Assembly: GCA_019137195.1 (NCBI GenBank)
Contig: JAGVSR010000024.1
Span: 1 to 64,000, forward strand
Direction of reading: 5' to 3'
DNA from: Alphaproteobacteria bacterium
GTDB taxonomy: Bacteria > Pseudomonadota > Alphaproteobacteria > Rhizobiales > Hyphomicrobiaceae
DNA: 64,000 nt
Part shown: positions 52,216 through 60,619 of the stretch, piece by piece
Layout: each line of letters begins with the position of its first letter
How positions within the stretch are numbered: position 1 is the stretch's first letter
Notes under the pieces: generated by a model
Database searches by the model: none
What the model was told of the DNA's origin: nothing
The model's input: only the letters and a program-made list of their open reading frames with translations
Position numbers and translations under genes: made by a program

Positions 52216-53106
52216 TCAGATATGGCCCGGCAGGCCCGCAGCACGGGCAATCTCGACGCCCGGCGGAGGCTTCATGTCGACCGGCACGAAGAAGTCGGGC
52301 GCGAGCGGCTTGCCCGGCGTCACGCTGTAGCGGGTGAAATCGGTCACGCCTCCCACCTCGTGCAGCAGCGTGTCGTCGATCAGGAAGCGGCCGGTGAAGC
52401 GGTCGGAGGGTTGCGAGAGGACGAGGTAGGCGGCATCTCCCATGATCTCGGGCTTGCGGCTCAAAGCCATGAGGTTCGCGCCGCCGAGAATATTGCCGAT
52501 GGCGGCCGTGGCGATGGTCGTGCGCGGCCATAGCGCGTTGACGGCGACACGGTCGGGCTTCAGCTCCGCGGCCAGCCCGAGGACGGCGAGGCTCATGCCG
52601 TACTTGGCGATGGAGTAGGCGACGTGGCCTGCGAACCACTGCGCCTTCATGTCGAGCGGCGGTGCGATCATCAGGACGTGCGGATTGGCGGCTTTCTTGA
52701 GATGCGGCAGGCAGGCCTTGGTCGCGAGCAGGGTGCCGCGCGTGTTGATGGCGAGCATCAGGTCGACGCGCTTGAAGTCGGTCTTTTCCAGCGGGGAGAG
52801 CGCGATCGCGCTCGCGTTGTTGATCAGTCCGTCGATGCCCCCGAAGGTCGCGACTGTCTTGGCGACGGCGCCGTCCACCTGATCCTCGAAGCGAATGTCG
52901 CAGATGATCGGCAGCGCCTTGCCGCCCGCAGCCTCGACGGCCTTGGCCGCTGTGTAGATGGTGCCATCGAGCTTGGGGTTGGGATCGGCCGTCTTGGCAG
53001 CGATGGCGATGTTGGCACCGTCACGCGCAGCACGAAGCGCGATCGCCAGACCGATGCCCCGGCTCGCGCCGGTGATGAAGAATGTCTTGCCTGTAAGCGC
53101 CGTCAT
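52216..53106 (-). CDS. SDR family oxidoreductase, HSDL2-like
   Basis: 296-residue short-chain dehydrogenase. Cofactor motif FITGASRGIGLAIALRAA, NNAS (INNASAIALSPLEKT), active-site YSIAKYGMSLAVLGLA. The extra segment AAKTADPNPKLDGTIYTAA after strand 2 is characteristic of the HSDL2/peroxisomal-type group, in which the substrate is thought to be a fatty acyl derivative. Single gene. Confidence 0.88.
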   Translation of the reverse strand: MTALTGKTFFITGASRGIGLAIALRAARDGANIAIAAKTADPNPKLDGTIYTAAKAVEAAGGKALPIICDIRFEDQVDGAVAKTVATFGGIDGLINNASAIALSPLEKTDFKRVDLMLAINTRGTLLATKACLPHLKKAANPHVLMIAPPLDMKAQWFAGHVAYSIAKYGMSLAVLGLAAELKPDRVAVNALWPRTTIATAAIGNILGGANLMALSRKPEIMGDAAYLVLSQPSDRFTGRFLIDDTLLHEVGGVTDFTRYSVTPGKPLAPDFFVPVDMKPPPGVEIARAAGLPGHI

Positions 53107-53159
53107 GCGGTCCCGCCTCTATATTCGTTGTCACCCGGCCGCCGACCGAGGCCATTGGC

Positions 53160-54728
53160 TCAGGTCGCACTGCCCTGGCCGGAATGATACGCAATTTTCC
53201 GCTTGAGCCAGCCAAGAAACCGGAACGGCGCGGTCAGCGCGGCCCACATCTGCATGGCGATGGCCGCGATGAACGCCGGAATGCCGGCGATGGGCAGGAA
53301 CAACAGCAGGTATGCAGCGAGGCGGGCGGCGCGGGCAGCGTGGTAGCCGATCGCACTCCGGTACTCCTCGCGCCGCTCGGGCTGCCAGATGCGGGCCCAC
53401 CACGGCACCGTGAACTCGAAGCCGATGAGCCCCATGGCGATGGCAGCGAGGTACATGATCTGCACGGCCGAGGGGATCCCGGGCACGATCCTGAGGTCGA
53501 GCTCCTCCTGACGCTCCTTGTCGCGCGTGAAGGCTGTCACGGAATGCACCGCGACGCGCCCGAGCGTTTCGCCCGCCGCATCGCCGATCCAGTCCGTGAC
53601 CGTGCCCGGGACCGGGATCAGGGGATCGGAGGCCGGCACGGCGTTGAATACCATGCGGCCGTATCCGTCGCGCGCGGCGGTCAGGGTGAGCTCGCTGCTC
53701 GAGCTGCCGAGCGCGCTGAGGAAATCGCCGTAGGTTGCACGTGTCATGGCATCGTCGAGGCCGGCAACCTCGACCCTTTGCCACAGCCAGTTGCGTCCTC
53801 CGGGCTGGCGCGAGGCCGCCGACTTCAGGAGCACGAGGTTGACGTCGGCATCCGCGGCGGCGCTCCTGAGGCCGTCGACGGCGATTGATTGCTCGCCGCC
53901 CGTGGAGCCCCGATAGAAGAGCCTGTCGCCCTCGAGCCTGCCCGAAAGCATCACGGTCTGGCCCCTGACCTTGCCGAGCGCGGCGGAGAGCGAGGCGGGC
54001 TCGATCGCGTCGACGAGAGGCGCTCTCGTCGCCGGATCGAACCGGGGCACGGAGCCGAGACTGCTGGGCCCGCCCGGCTCGAGCGCCAGCATGCGTACGT
54101 TCGACCTGTTGAGCGGGCGGCCGAGCTGGTAAAGCGCTTCCTCGAACAGGTCGCGTTCAGTGAGATCGATGAGAAGATGATCGCGAGCCTCCGCGAGCCA
54201 TCGCTCGCTGCCGCCCGCGGTCTCGCGCACCAGCTTCAGCTTGTGGTCGCCGGACACGACGTAGAGCTCGGCCTCGGGCAGGTCCTTGAGCATGGTGCGC
54301 TGGGTGAAGATCGTGTCCTCGCTGAGGTAGAGGCGGAGCTTGCCACCGGGAGCGAGATCGGGCGCAAGCGTCGTCGTCATGCGCGACAGCTCGTCGGCGT
54401 TGGCGGCGGTGAACACCTCGCCGTCGCGGTTGACGAACTTCCAATGGCCTTCCGGAGTGGCGTGCGCCGCGAGCGAGGCGGTGCCTTTGGACGGCACCGG
54501 CAGCTTCGCGAGCGCTCGCGCGGCATCGCTCAGGGCAGCCGCGCCGGCAGCCTCACCGGCAGCCCTGCCGGCCACGATGCCTGCCTCGCCAGCCTCGGTG
54601 CCGACGCGCGACAGACGCGACAGCCAATTGGCGTCGGCAGGCCCCGTGAGCATGCCGACGGCCATGAGCGTAGCCAGCGCCAGCCGGGTCCGGAGCCCAG
54701 ACGCCCGTGACGTGCAGGTTCGCGCCAT
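53160..54728 (-). CDS. Exported or membrane-anchored protein of unknown function
   Basis: 522 residues from the ATG at 54728 (GGAG upstream; an ATG at 54761 is the alternative). Signal peptide ending LTGPADANWL, Ala-rich segment, an alpha/beta central part (about 80-400: GHWKFVNRDGEVFTAANADE, AELYVVSGDHKLKLVRE, LLIDLTERDLFEEALYQLGR) and two C-terminal helices (about 425-445 and 470-510). No family recognised. First of several exported unknowns on this strand, but about 90-130 bases separate it from its neighbours. Confidence 0.65.
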   Translation of the reverse strand: MARTCTSRASGLRTRLALATLMAVGMLTGPADANWLSRLSRVGTEAGEAGIVAGRAAGEAAGAAALSDAARALAKLPVPSKGTASLAAHATPEGHWKFVNRDGEVFTAANADELSRMTTTLAPDLAPGGKLRLYLSEDTIFTQRTMLKDLPEAELYVVSGDHKLKLVRETAGGSERWLAEARDHLLIDLTERDLFEEALYQLGRPLNRSNVRMLALEPGGPSSLGSVPRFDPATRAPLVDAIEPASLSAALGKVRGQTVMLSGRLEGDRLFYRGSTGGEQSIAVDGLRSAAADADVNLVLLKSAASRQPGGRNWLWQRVEVAGLDDAMTRATYGDFLSALGSSSSELTLTAARDGYGRMVFNAVPASDPLIPVPGTVTDWIGDAAGETLGRVAVHSVTAFTRDKERQEELDLRIVPGIPSAVQIMYLAAIAMGLIGFEFTVPWWARIWQPERREEYRSAIGYHAARAARLAAYLLLFLPIAGIPAFIAAIAMQMWAALTAPFRFLGWLKRKIAYHSGQGSAT

Positions 54729-54855
54729 GGCCGCTCTCCGCTCATAAAGAAACGAAAACACGTCCCGCCGCGGTCGCGACGGGACGTGCCGAATGTGCGA
54801 CGGCCTTGGCGTGCTGCCAAGCCCATTGGCGTGGCAACGAACGCCCGGCTCGGGG

Positions 54856-55788
54856 TCAAGGCGTCGAGCCGTGGGGAGTAGGCGTCGGTGTCACCGGAGC
54901 CACGGCCGCGCCGGTCGAAGCGGACGTTCGCTCCTCGACGGCCTGGGCGGCACGTTCCGCAGCTGCGGCGGCCCGCTCGGCGGCGGCTTCGGCACGCTCG
55001 GCGGCGGCCAGCGCGGCGGCGGCGAGGTCGCGATCCGACTTGGCCGCGGGCGTGGCAGGAGCAGCCGGGGCCTGCGCCGCGGCTGCAGCGGCCGGCGCGG
55101 TGGCGGCAGCCGGAGCAGCAGGGGCTGCGGCAGCCGGTGCAGCCGGCGCGACGGCCTCGATCTTGGCTGCGGCCGGCGCGGCGGCAGGTTTCAGCTCCTC
55201 TGCCTTGGCCACTGCTGGCACCGTGCCGGTCTCGGTCGGCTGAGTCGCATGCTGCGTCGCGGGCGCAGCGGCGGCGCTGGTCTCGGCGCCAGTGTCGGCA
55301 GGGGCTGTCGCAGCCTCGACGTTAGCCTCGGCAGCGGCGGCGGCAGGTGCAGCAGCGGCGGCAGCAGCCGTTGCGTCCTCTGACTTTGCCTTCGCCGGCT
55401 TGGCCTCGGACTTGGCGGCGGCCGTCTTGGCGCTGTCGGCCGCGGGTTTGGCGTCGGCAGTGGTCTCGGCAGACGGCGGCTCGCCGCCCTTCTCGTCCCA
55501 GCACACGGTCGCAGACGCGGTGCAGGTGTGCTCGTCGAACACGATGAAGTTCAAGAACAACTCGCAGGAGACGTCCTTCTTGCCGATCGTGAACTTCTTG
55601 ATGCCCTGGCTCGCAGCCCACTTCGCGACGTGCTCGTCGAGCAGACGCTTCGAGTCGGAGCTCGGACCGTCCTTGCCGTAGTCGTTGACCAGAAAGCCCA
55701 TCCTCTTGCAGGCGGCGTCGGCCGGGCTCGCGAGCGCGGCAAGGGCGACCGCGGCAACGGCCATCGAGGGCTTGGACATGAGGGGCAT
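54856..55788 (-). CDS. Secreted Ala-rich protein with small Cys-containing N-terminal domain
   Basis: 310 residues. Signal peptide (MAVAAVALAALASPADAACK), an 80-residue folded-looking part (MGFLVNDYGKDGPSSDSKRL, KDVSCELFLNFIVFDEHTC) with four Cys including the one at the cleavage site, then 200 residues of Ala/Pro/Lys/Glu low complexity and a final AERAEAAAERAAAAAERAA helix. The tail could span the periplasm or bind other surface components. Family not recognised. Confidence 0.65.
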   Translation of the reverse strand: MPLMSKPSMAVAAVALAALASPADAACKRMGFLVNDYGKDGPSSDSKRLLDEHVAKWAASQGIKKFTIGKKDVSCELFLNFIVFDEHTCTASATVCWDEKGGEPPSAETTADAKPAADSAKTAAAKSEAKPAKAKSEDATAAAAAAAPAAAAAEANVEAATAPADTGAETSAAAAPATQHATQPTETGTVPAVAKAEELKPAAAPAAAKIEAVAPAAPAAAAPAAPAAATAPAAAAAAQAPAAPATPAAKSDRDLAAAALAAAERAEAAAERAAAAAERAAQAVEERTSASTGAAVAPVTPTPTPHGSTP

Positions 55789-55996
55789 GTCTCGGAACTC
55801 CGTAGAGAGGAAACGACCAATTGTTGAAAACGGCTATAGCGCCGCCCGCGGGCCATGCCTAGGCGAGGACATACGTTGTCCCACGCAAGTTTGTCTCGCC
55901 GCAGCCGGATTAACGCTCAACCTGCCGGGCAAGCTGGGCAAATGCATGGCATGGCGGCATCGGGAGGGCCGGACCCGCGGCCGCGACCCACCGGGC

Positions 55997-56305
55997 TCAG
56001 TTCTGGTACGGGGCGTCGCCGCCGTGCAGCCCGATCGCCGAGTCGAAGAAGAACCCGTGGTCGAAGGGCCCGGAGACCGTCTGCTTGTCGAGCGACGGGT
56101 CCCGGTACGCCGACGCGCTGCCGTACTTGGTGCGCGAGTCGCCGTAGGTGTTGATCGAGTCAGACTGCGAGTAGGAGTAGCCGCCGCGGCGCGAGGCTTG
56201 CCCCTGGCCCTTGCCGCCATTCTTGGCGCCGGCCTCCGCCGACACCGTAACTGCCGGAATTGCCAGTAGAATTGCCACAGCTGCCATCGCGAGGAAACGT
56301 ATCAT
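55997..56305 (-). CDS. Small secreted Gly/Ser/Tyr-rich protein
   Basis: 102 residues from the ATG at 56305: signal peptide (MAAVAILLAIPAVTVSAEA), basic Gly/Gln stretch, then SYSQSDSINTYGDSRTKYGS and a short end. No domain recognised. The frame continues open upstream over the Gly-rich membrane protein gene, but that part is an antisense artefact. Confidence 0.55.
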   Translation of the reverse strand: MIRFLAMAAVAILLAIPAVTVSAEAGAKNGGKGQGQASRRGGYSYSQSDSINTYGDSRTKYGSASAYRDPSLDKQTVSGPFDHGFFFDSAIGLHGGDAPYQN

Positions 56306-56591
56306 AGCCTTGCCGCCTCTGGTTGCCGGAGCGCCCGACGTACTGGGGCACCCCTCGTCCCGACATTTAGCGGACATCATCGGCCGGGCGGGCCTAATTT
56401 TCAATGATGAAGGCTGTTTTGAGGCCGGTGTGTCCGATGGGGCACTCGCACTGGTAGCAGAATTTCCTGACGAATGCGGCTTTTCCCGCACCCGGTCTCT
56501 TGTATCATCCCCCTGCTTCGCACGCTGATCGAATCGGGCCGGAACCAAGGCCTTGGCGACGAAGCACGGGGAAGCATCGAGGAGAAACACC

Positions 56592-56885
56592 ATGGAAGCC
56601 CTTCTGCCACTCATCATCCAGCTCATCAGCGGTGGTGCCGGCGGCAACATCGTCGGATCATTGCTCAAGAACCTGAGCCTTGGGCCGGTCGGCAACACGA
56701 TTGCAGGCGCTCTCGGCGGCGCGCTCGGCGGCAACTTCGCGCTCGGCCCCATCATCGGCGGCCTGCTCGGCGCGACGGGTGCGGGCGACATGACTGACAT
56801 CCTCGCTCAGGTGGCCAGCGGCGGCGTCAGCGGCGGCCTGTTGACCGTCGTGCTCGGCCTTATCAAGAGCATGATGTCGAAGTGA
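56592..56885 (+). CDS. Small glycine-zipper membrane protein
   Basis: 97 residues, nearly all hydrophobic and Gly-rich: QLISGGAGGNIVGSLLKNL, NTIAGALGGALGGNFALGP, IIGGLLGATGAG. Repeated GxxxG spacing suggests packed membrane helices or an oligomer. GGAG ribosome site eight bases before the ATG. Similar small proteins are annotated as hypothetical in related bacteria. Function unknown. Confidence 0.7.
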   Translation: MEALLPLIIQLISGGAGGNIVGSLLKNLSLGPVGNTIAGALGGALGGNFALGPIIGGLLGATGAGDMTDILAQVASGGVSGGLLTVVLGLIKSMMSK

Positions 56886-56925
56886 AGCCGAGTTTTGGGA
56901 CGCGAGGTCCCTAAGAGAAAACGAC

Positions 56926-56960
56926 AAAAAGGGCCCGCGGCCATCCGGCCGTGGGCCCTT
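56926..56960 (-). terminator. Terminator between convergent small genes
   Basis: AAGGGCCCGCGGCC (56929-56942) pairs with GGCCGTGGGCCCTT (56947-56960) with one G-T position and a four-base loop. On the minus strand it is followed by TTTTTG, so it ends the gene at 56993-57313; on the plus strand the T-run is poor but it may still slow transcription from 56592. Confidence 0.8.
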
Positions 56961-56992
56961 CGATTTCGAGATCCTGAGCCGTTCGCCGGGTC

Positions 56993-57313
56993 TCAGAGCT
57001 TGCAGATGGTGGCGGAGCCGCGGCAGGTGACCCCAAAGGAACCGCCCTTGGAGCACTGGTAGGTGCGCGGTCCGAACGAGTAGCCGCCTGGCGTGCTCGA
57101 GGTGCCGCCGGACGACATCCAAGCCGCCCACGCGCCCCAGTCGACCGCCTGCAGAAGGGCCTCGTCGACCTGGAATTTGGCACCGGCAACGTCGCCAGCC
57201 TCACCGATGGCGCCCTTGCGCCAGCATTCCTTGGCCTCGGCAGAACCGATGCCCGCGAGCGCAACGGCCGCCACGGCCGATACCGCCGCGACCGAGAGCG
57301 TGAACTTCCGCAT
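56993..57313 (-). CDS. Small secreted Cys-containing protein
   Basis: 106 residues from the ATG at 57313: signal peptide (VAAVALAGIGSAEAKE), then a compact domain with four Cys (KECWRKGAIGEAG, TYQCSKGGSFGVTCRGSATICKL) able to form two disulfides, and a Trp-rich centre (AVDWGAWAAWMSSGG). No family recognised. Followed by a terminator; CGTTAACC upstream (57359-57366, minus) resembles a CtrA half-site weakly. Confidence 0.65.
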   Translation of the reverse strand: MRKFTLSVAAVSAVAAVALAGIGSAEAKECWRKGAIGEAGDVAGAKFQVDEALLQAVDWGAWAAWMSSGGTSSTPGGYSFGPRTYQCSKGGSFGVTCRGSATICKL

Positions 57314-57411
57314 TTGTTTCTCTCCCTGAGTCTCAACAATCGAGAACACACGCAATAAGGTTAACGCATGAACTCGCCCATTGCCCATCCGTCATGCACA
57401 GGAAACACGAG

Positions 57412-57433
57412 AGCCCGGCAAATTTGCCGGGCT
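57412..57433 (-). terminator. Probable cspA terminator
   Basis: Perfect 22-base palindrome AGCCCGGCAAA/TTTGCCGGGCT, starting 36 bases after the cspA stop. The following minus-strand sequence (CTCGTGTTTCC) has only a weak T-run. Confidence 0.55.
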
Positions 57434-57468
57434 TCGTGTCTGCCGGGTTACGGTCAGGAAGAGTAATC

Positions 57469-57684
57469 TCAGCCGGCCGGCTGAAGATTGACGGCCTTGG
57501 GGCCCTTGCCGCGCTTGTCGGGCTCGGTCTCGAACGAGATGCGTGCGCCCTGGTCGAGGCCGGAAAGACCGGAGCGCTCGATGGCACTCACGTGCACGAA
57601 CACGTCAGCCCCGCCATTGTCCGGCTTGATGAAGCCGAAACCCTTTTCGCCATTGTAGAACTTGACCGTGCCGGTCTGCCGCAT
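57469..57684 (-). CDS. cspA: Cold-shock-domain protein
   Basis: 71 residues, a single OB-fold. RNP1 GEKGFGFIKPDN and RNP2 DVFVHVSAI are intact, with GTVKFYN at the start and KAVNLQP at the end. Binds single-stranded nucleic acid and acts as an RNA chaperone. The 246 bases upstream to rlmJ are gene-free and long enough for the extended leader typical of csp mRNAs. Confidence 0.95.
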   Translation of the reverse strand: MRQTGTVKFYNGEKGFGFIKPDNGGADVFVHVSAIERSGLSGLDQGARISFETEPDKRGKGPKAVNLQPAG

Positions 57685-57930
57685 AACGTCAGTCTCCTGG
57701 ATGTTCCCCAAGTCCGATGTTCTCGCAGATGCGCATGGGGGCGCGCTCCTGCCAGAGCTCGCGAGTCTACCGCCGTCGATGTTCCGGGAATCGTGAAGTA
57801 GCGCGGGTGAAACGGAACGCATGCGCGCGCTGGTCTCGAGTCGGCTCAACAGTCTCCGCCGGGACGCGTGACGTCCGAGCGCGCAAGTTATCGTTCAAGG
57901 TGCTTCGCCGCGCAAGACCAAATCCGCGTG

Positions 57931-58794
57931 TCACGTGCTCGTGACCCGCTCGCCGGCGAGCCACGTGAGCTCGAAGCCGGCGCCGACTCCCTGTGCCAGG
58001 CTGCCGGCCAGGAAGGGTAGCAGCGTCATGAGCTTGTCATCGAGGCGATAGGGCGGATTGAGCACAACGAGCCCGGTGCCCGAAAGGACGCCTGGATCGT
58101 CGTCACTGCGTACTCTCAACTCGGCGTCCAGGAGCTTCGGCAGTCCGGTGTCTGTCAACGCACGGCGGAAGCGCATAATCGCCCGCCGCTCCTTGATGGG
58201 ATACCAGAGGAGAACGGTCCCGGTGGCGAAGCGCCGGTGCGCCTCGACCAGACCCTGAGCCATCCGCTCGAGCTCGCCCGCTTCCTCGAACGGAGGGTCG
58301 ACCAGTACGACACCGCGCCGCTCCTTGGGTGGCAGCATTGCCTTCAGCACGGCCCAGGCGTCGAGGTTGAGCACCTTCACCTGCCCGTCGCGGCGGAAGT
58401 GGGCTGCGAGCCTCGCGTGGTCCTCGGGATGGAGCTCGTTTGCGACCAGCCTGTCGTCCGCTCTCAAGGCATGTCGCGCGACGGCGGGGCTACCCGGGTA
58501 CCAACGCAAGTTGCCATCGGGGTTCTCGGCCGCGACCACAGCGAGATAGGGCGCCAAGAGCGGCGCGACATCGGCAGGAAACGGTTTCCCCCACAGGCGC
58601 CCGATGCCGCTCTCCCACTCGCCCGTCTTGCCGGCCTCGATCGAGGAAAGGTCATAGAGGCCGATTCCGGCGTGGGTGTCGATGACACGGAACGGTGCCG
58701 GCTTCTGCCGCATGTGCTCGAGCACGAGCGCGAGCACGGCGTGCTTCAAGACGTCCGCGAAGTTGCCGGCGTGATAGGCATGGCGGTAGTTCAT
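57931..58794 (-). CDS. rlmJ: 23S rRNA (adenine2030-N6)-methyltransferase
   Basis: 287 residues, full length. MNYRHAYHAGNFADVLKHAV is the diagnostic N-terminus, VIDTHAGIGLYDL the SAM motif and VVLVDPPFEE the catalytic DPPF. Methylates A2030 in helix 72 of 23S rRNA. Single gene. Confidence 0.95.
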   Translation of the reverse strand: MNYRHAYHAGNFADVLKHAVLALVLEHMRQKPAPFRVIDTHAGIGLYDLSSIEAGKTGEWESGIGRLWGKPFPADVAPLLAPYLAVVAAENPDGNLRWYPGSPAVARHALRADDRLVANELHPEDHARLAAHFRRDGQVKVLNLDAWAVLKAMLPPKERRGVVLVDPPFEEAGELERMAQGLVEAHRRFATGTVLLWYPIKERRAIMRFRRALTDTGLPKLLDAELRVRSDDDPGVLSGTGLVVLNPPYRLDDKLMTLLPFLAGSLAQGVGAGFELTWLAGERVTST

Positions 58795-59004
58795 GGGGCT
58801 CCGACGAAGCGCAGCCCCGAGATGCTGTCAAGCTGCGGCAGATTGGGAGCGGCAGGCCCCGCCCTGACATCGATCAAAGCCTGGTACGTCGAAGCCCAGC
58901 ATGCTGAACCCATGTCGCACCACCGATCGGCCCACGGCATCTCGAGCACCCCGGCCGGTGGAAACCGGTCTGCCCGCCTTCCACGCGGCGGCGTCTGGCG
59001 ATGG

Positions 59005-59466
59005 ATGCCTCTCCTCCGTGCATCCGTCGCGAGGAGCGTCCTTTCGCTCCTGGTTTTCACCGCCTGGGGATCTTCCTTGCCCCATCCGGCCAGCGCCGCC
59101 GACGACGGCCGGACCGTCATTACGCTCGACGCCGCCGAGCGCGACGCGCTGTTGGCCGGGATGCGCCAGTACCTGGCAAGCCTCCAGAGCATCGTGACGT
59201 CGCTCGCCGACAACCACATCAGGGACGTCGAGGAGAGCGCACGGGCATCGGGCTCCAAGATGCTGATGGACGTCTCGCCGGCGACGGCCGTGCGGCTCCC
59301 GGTCGGTTTCATCTCGATCAGCTTCGATACCCACGACAAGTTCGACAAGCTCGCCGATCTCGCGGCGCGCGATGGCTCGCGAACCGAGGTGTTGGCCGGC
59401 GTGCGCGACATCCTCAACAACTGCACGAGCTGTCACGCCATGTACCAGCTCGTGGCGGCACCCTGA
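59005..59466 (+). CDS. Small secreted c-type cytochrome
   Basis: 153 residues from the ATG at 59005 (frame open further upstream; ATG at 58912 possible). Signal peptide ending HPASAADD, a mostly helical middle, and a C-terminal haem site CTSCHAMYQL (CxxCH) about 15 residues from the end. One haem at the C-terminus recalls cytochrome c-prime-like helical bundles, but the sequence is divergent and the role unknown. Confidence 0.75.
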   Translation: MPLLRASVARSVLSLLVFTAWGSSLPHPASAADDGRTVITLDAAERDALLAGMRQYLASLQSIVTSLADNHIRDVEESARASGSKMLMDVSPATAVRLPVGFISISFDTHDKFDKLADLAARDGSRTEVLAGVRDILNNCTSCHAMYQLVAAP

Positions 59467-59613
59467 CGCGGTGCTCGCCCGCGCAGTCTCTCCCGCTATC
59501 CGTCTGCCATGGAGATGGGGCGATGCCGTACGGCGGCAAAGCAGTCTTTGACGCATCAAGGCCGGCCTTGCAGCGGTAGCCAGAGGGGACGGGTGCGCGT
59601 ATAGGCAGGCGCC

Positions 59614-60522
59614 ATGCGTCCCTCCGCCACCCTTGCCGGCTATATCCTTGCTGCGACCGGCGCCGCTCTTTTCTCGACCAAGGCCATCTTCATCAAGCTC
59701 GCCTTCACCGAGGAGGTCGACGCGGCGCTGATGCTGGCCTGGCGCATGATCTTCGCCCTGCCGTTCTATCTCACCATAGGGGCGTACGCTTGGGCGCAGA
59801 GGATCGCACGCGGCGAGGCCCCGCCTGACAAGCGGAGCATCTGGCTTGCGATCGGCACGGGGTTCGTCGGCTACTACCTCGCCTCGCAGTTCGACTTCGC
59901 GGGCCTCATGTTCATCAGCGCCCAGCTCGAGCGGCTGGTGCTCTTCACCTATCCCCTGTTCGTGATGTTCATCTCGTGGGGCTTCTACGGCGAGCCGCTC
60001 ACGCGGACCGGGCTCGCGGCGGCCGCTATCACCTACCTCGGGCTCGCCATCGTATTTGCGCTCGATCTTCCGGAGGGCGGGCGCAACACCGTTGTCGGCA
60101 CGGCGCTGGTGCTCGGCGCCGCGGTCTCGTTCGCGCTGCACCAGATTTGGGCGCGCCGCTTCATGGCGCCGCTGGGGAGCGCCCTCTTCACCTCGATCGC
60201 GCTCACCTCGGCATCCTTCTTCTGCATCCTGCATCAGCTCGTCGTCGGGCGCGGCAACCTCGCGGCAAGCCCGCGCTTCCTGTGGCTCACGGCGGGTTGC
60301 GCGATCGTCGCCACCGTGCTGCCGACGTTCCTCGTCAATGCGGGGTTGGCGCGCATCTCGTCTCAGGCCGTGTCGATGATCTCGACCTTGTCGCCGGTGG
60401 TAACCATCGGGCTCGCAGTCTCGATCCTCGGCGAGCCGTTCACGGTCGCCGATGCCATCGGCTCGTCGCTGGTGCTTGCGGGTGTCGGCCTTTATGCCTG
60501 GGGCGATACGCGGCGTCGGTGA
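59614..60522 (+). CDS. EamA/DMT family transporter
   Basis: 302 residues with ten membrane helices in two EamA repeats (about 8-140 and 150-295); repeat ends LFVMFISWGFYGEPLT and ISTLSPVVTIGLAVSILGEP are typical. DMT proteins export amino acids or metabolites. Substrate unknown. The APC permease gene follows after 97 bases on the same strand. Confidence 0.88.
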   Translation: MRPSATLAGYILAATGAALFSTKAIFIKLAFTEEVDAALMLAWRMIFALPFYLTIGAYAWAQRIARGEAPPDKRSIWLAIGTGFVGYYLASQFDFAGLMFISAQLERLVLFTYPLFVMFISWGFYGEPLTRTGLAAAAITYLGLAIVFALDLPEGGRNTVVGTALVLGAAVSFALHQIWARRFMAPLGSALFTSIALTSASFFCILHQLVVGRGNLAASPRFLWLTAGCAIVATVLPTFLVNAGLARISSQAVSMISTLSPVVTIGLAVSILGEPFTVADAIGSSLVLAGVGLYAWGDTRRR

Positions 60523-60619
60523 ACGGCTGCGTTGATCGGCTGCATGGTGAGAGGATAGGCTCGGCACGCCGCCCGCTCGTGCCTGCCGGGTGTACGCCCA
60601 ACGAGGAGAGACCAGCGCC

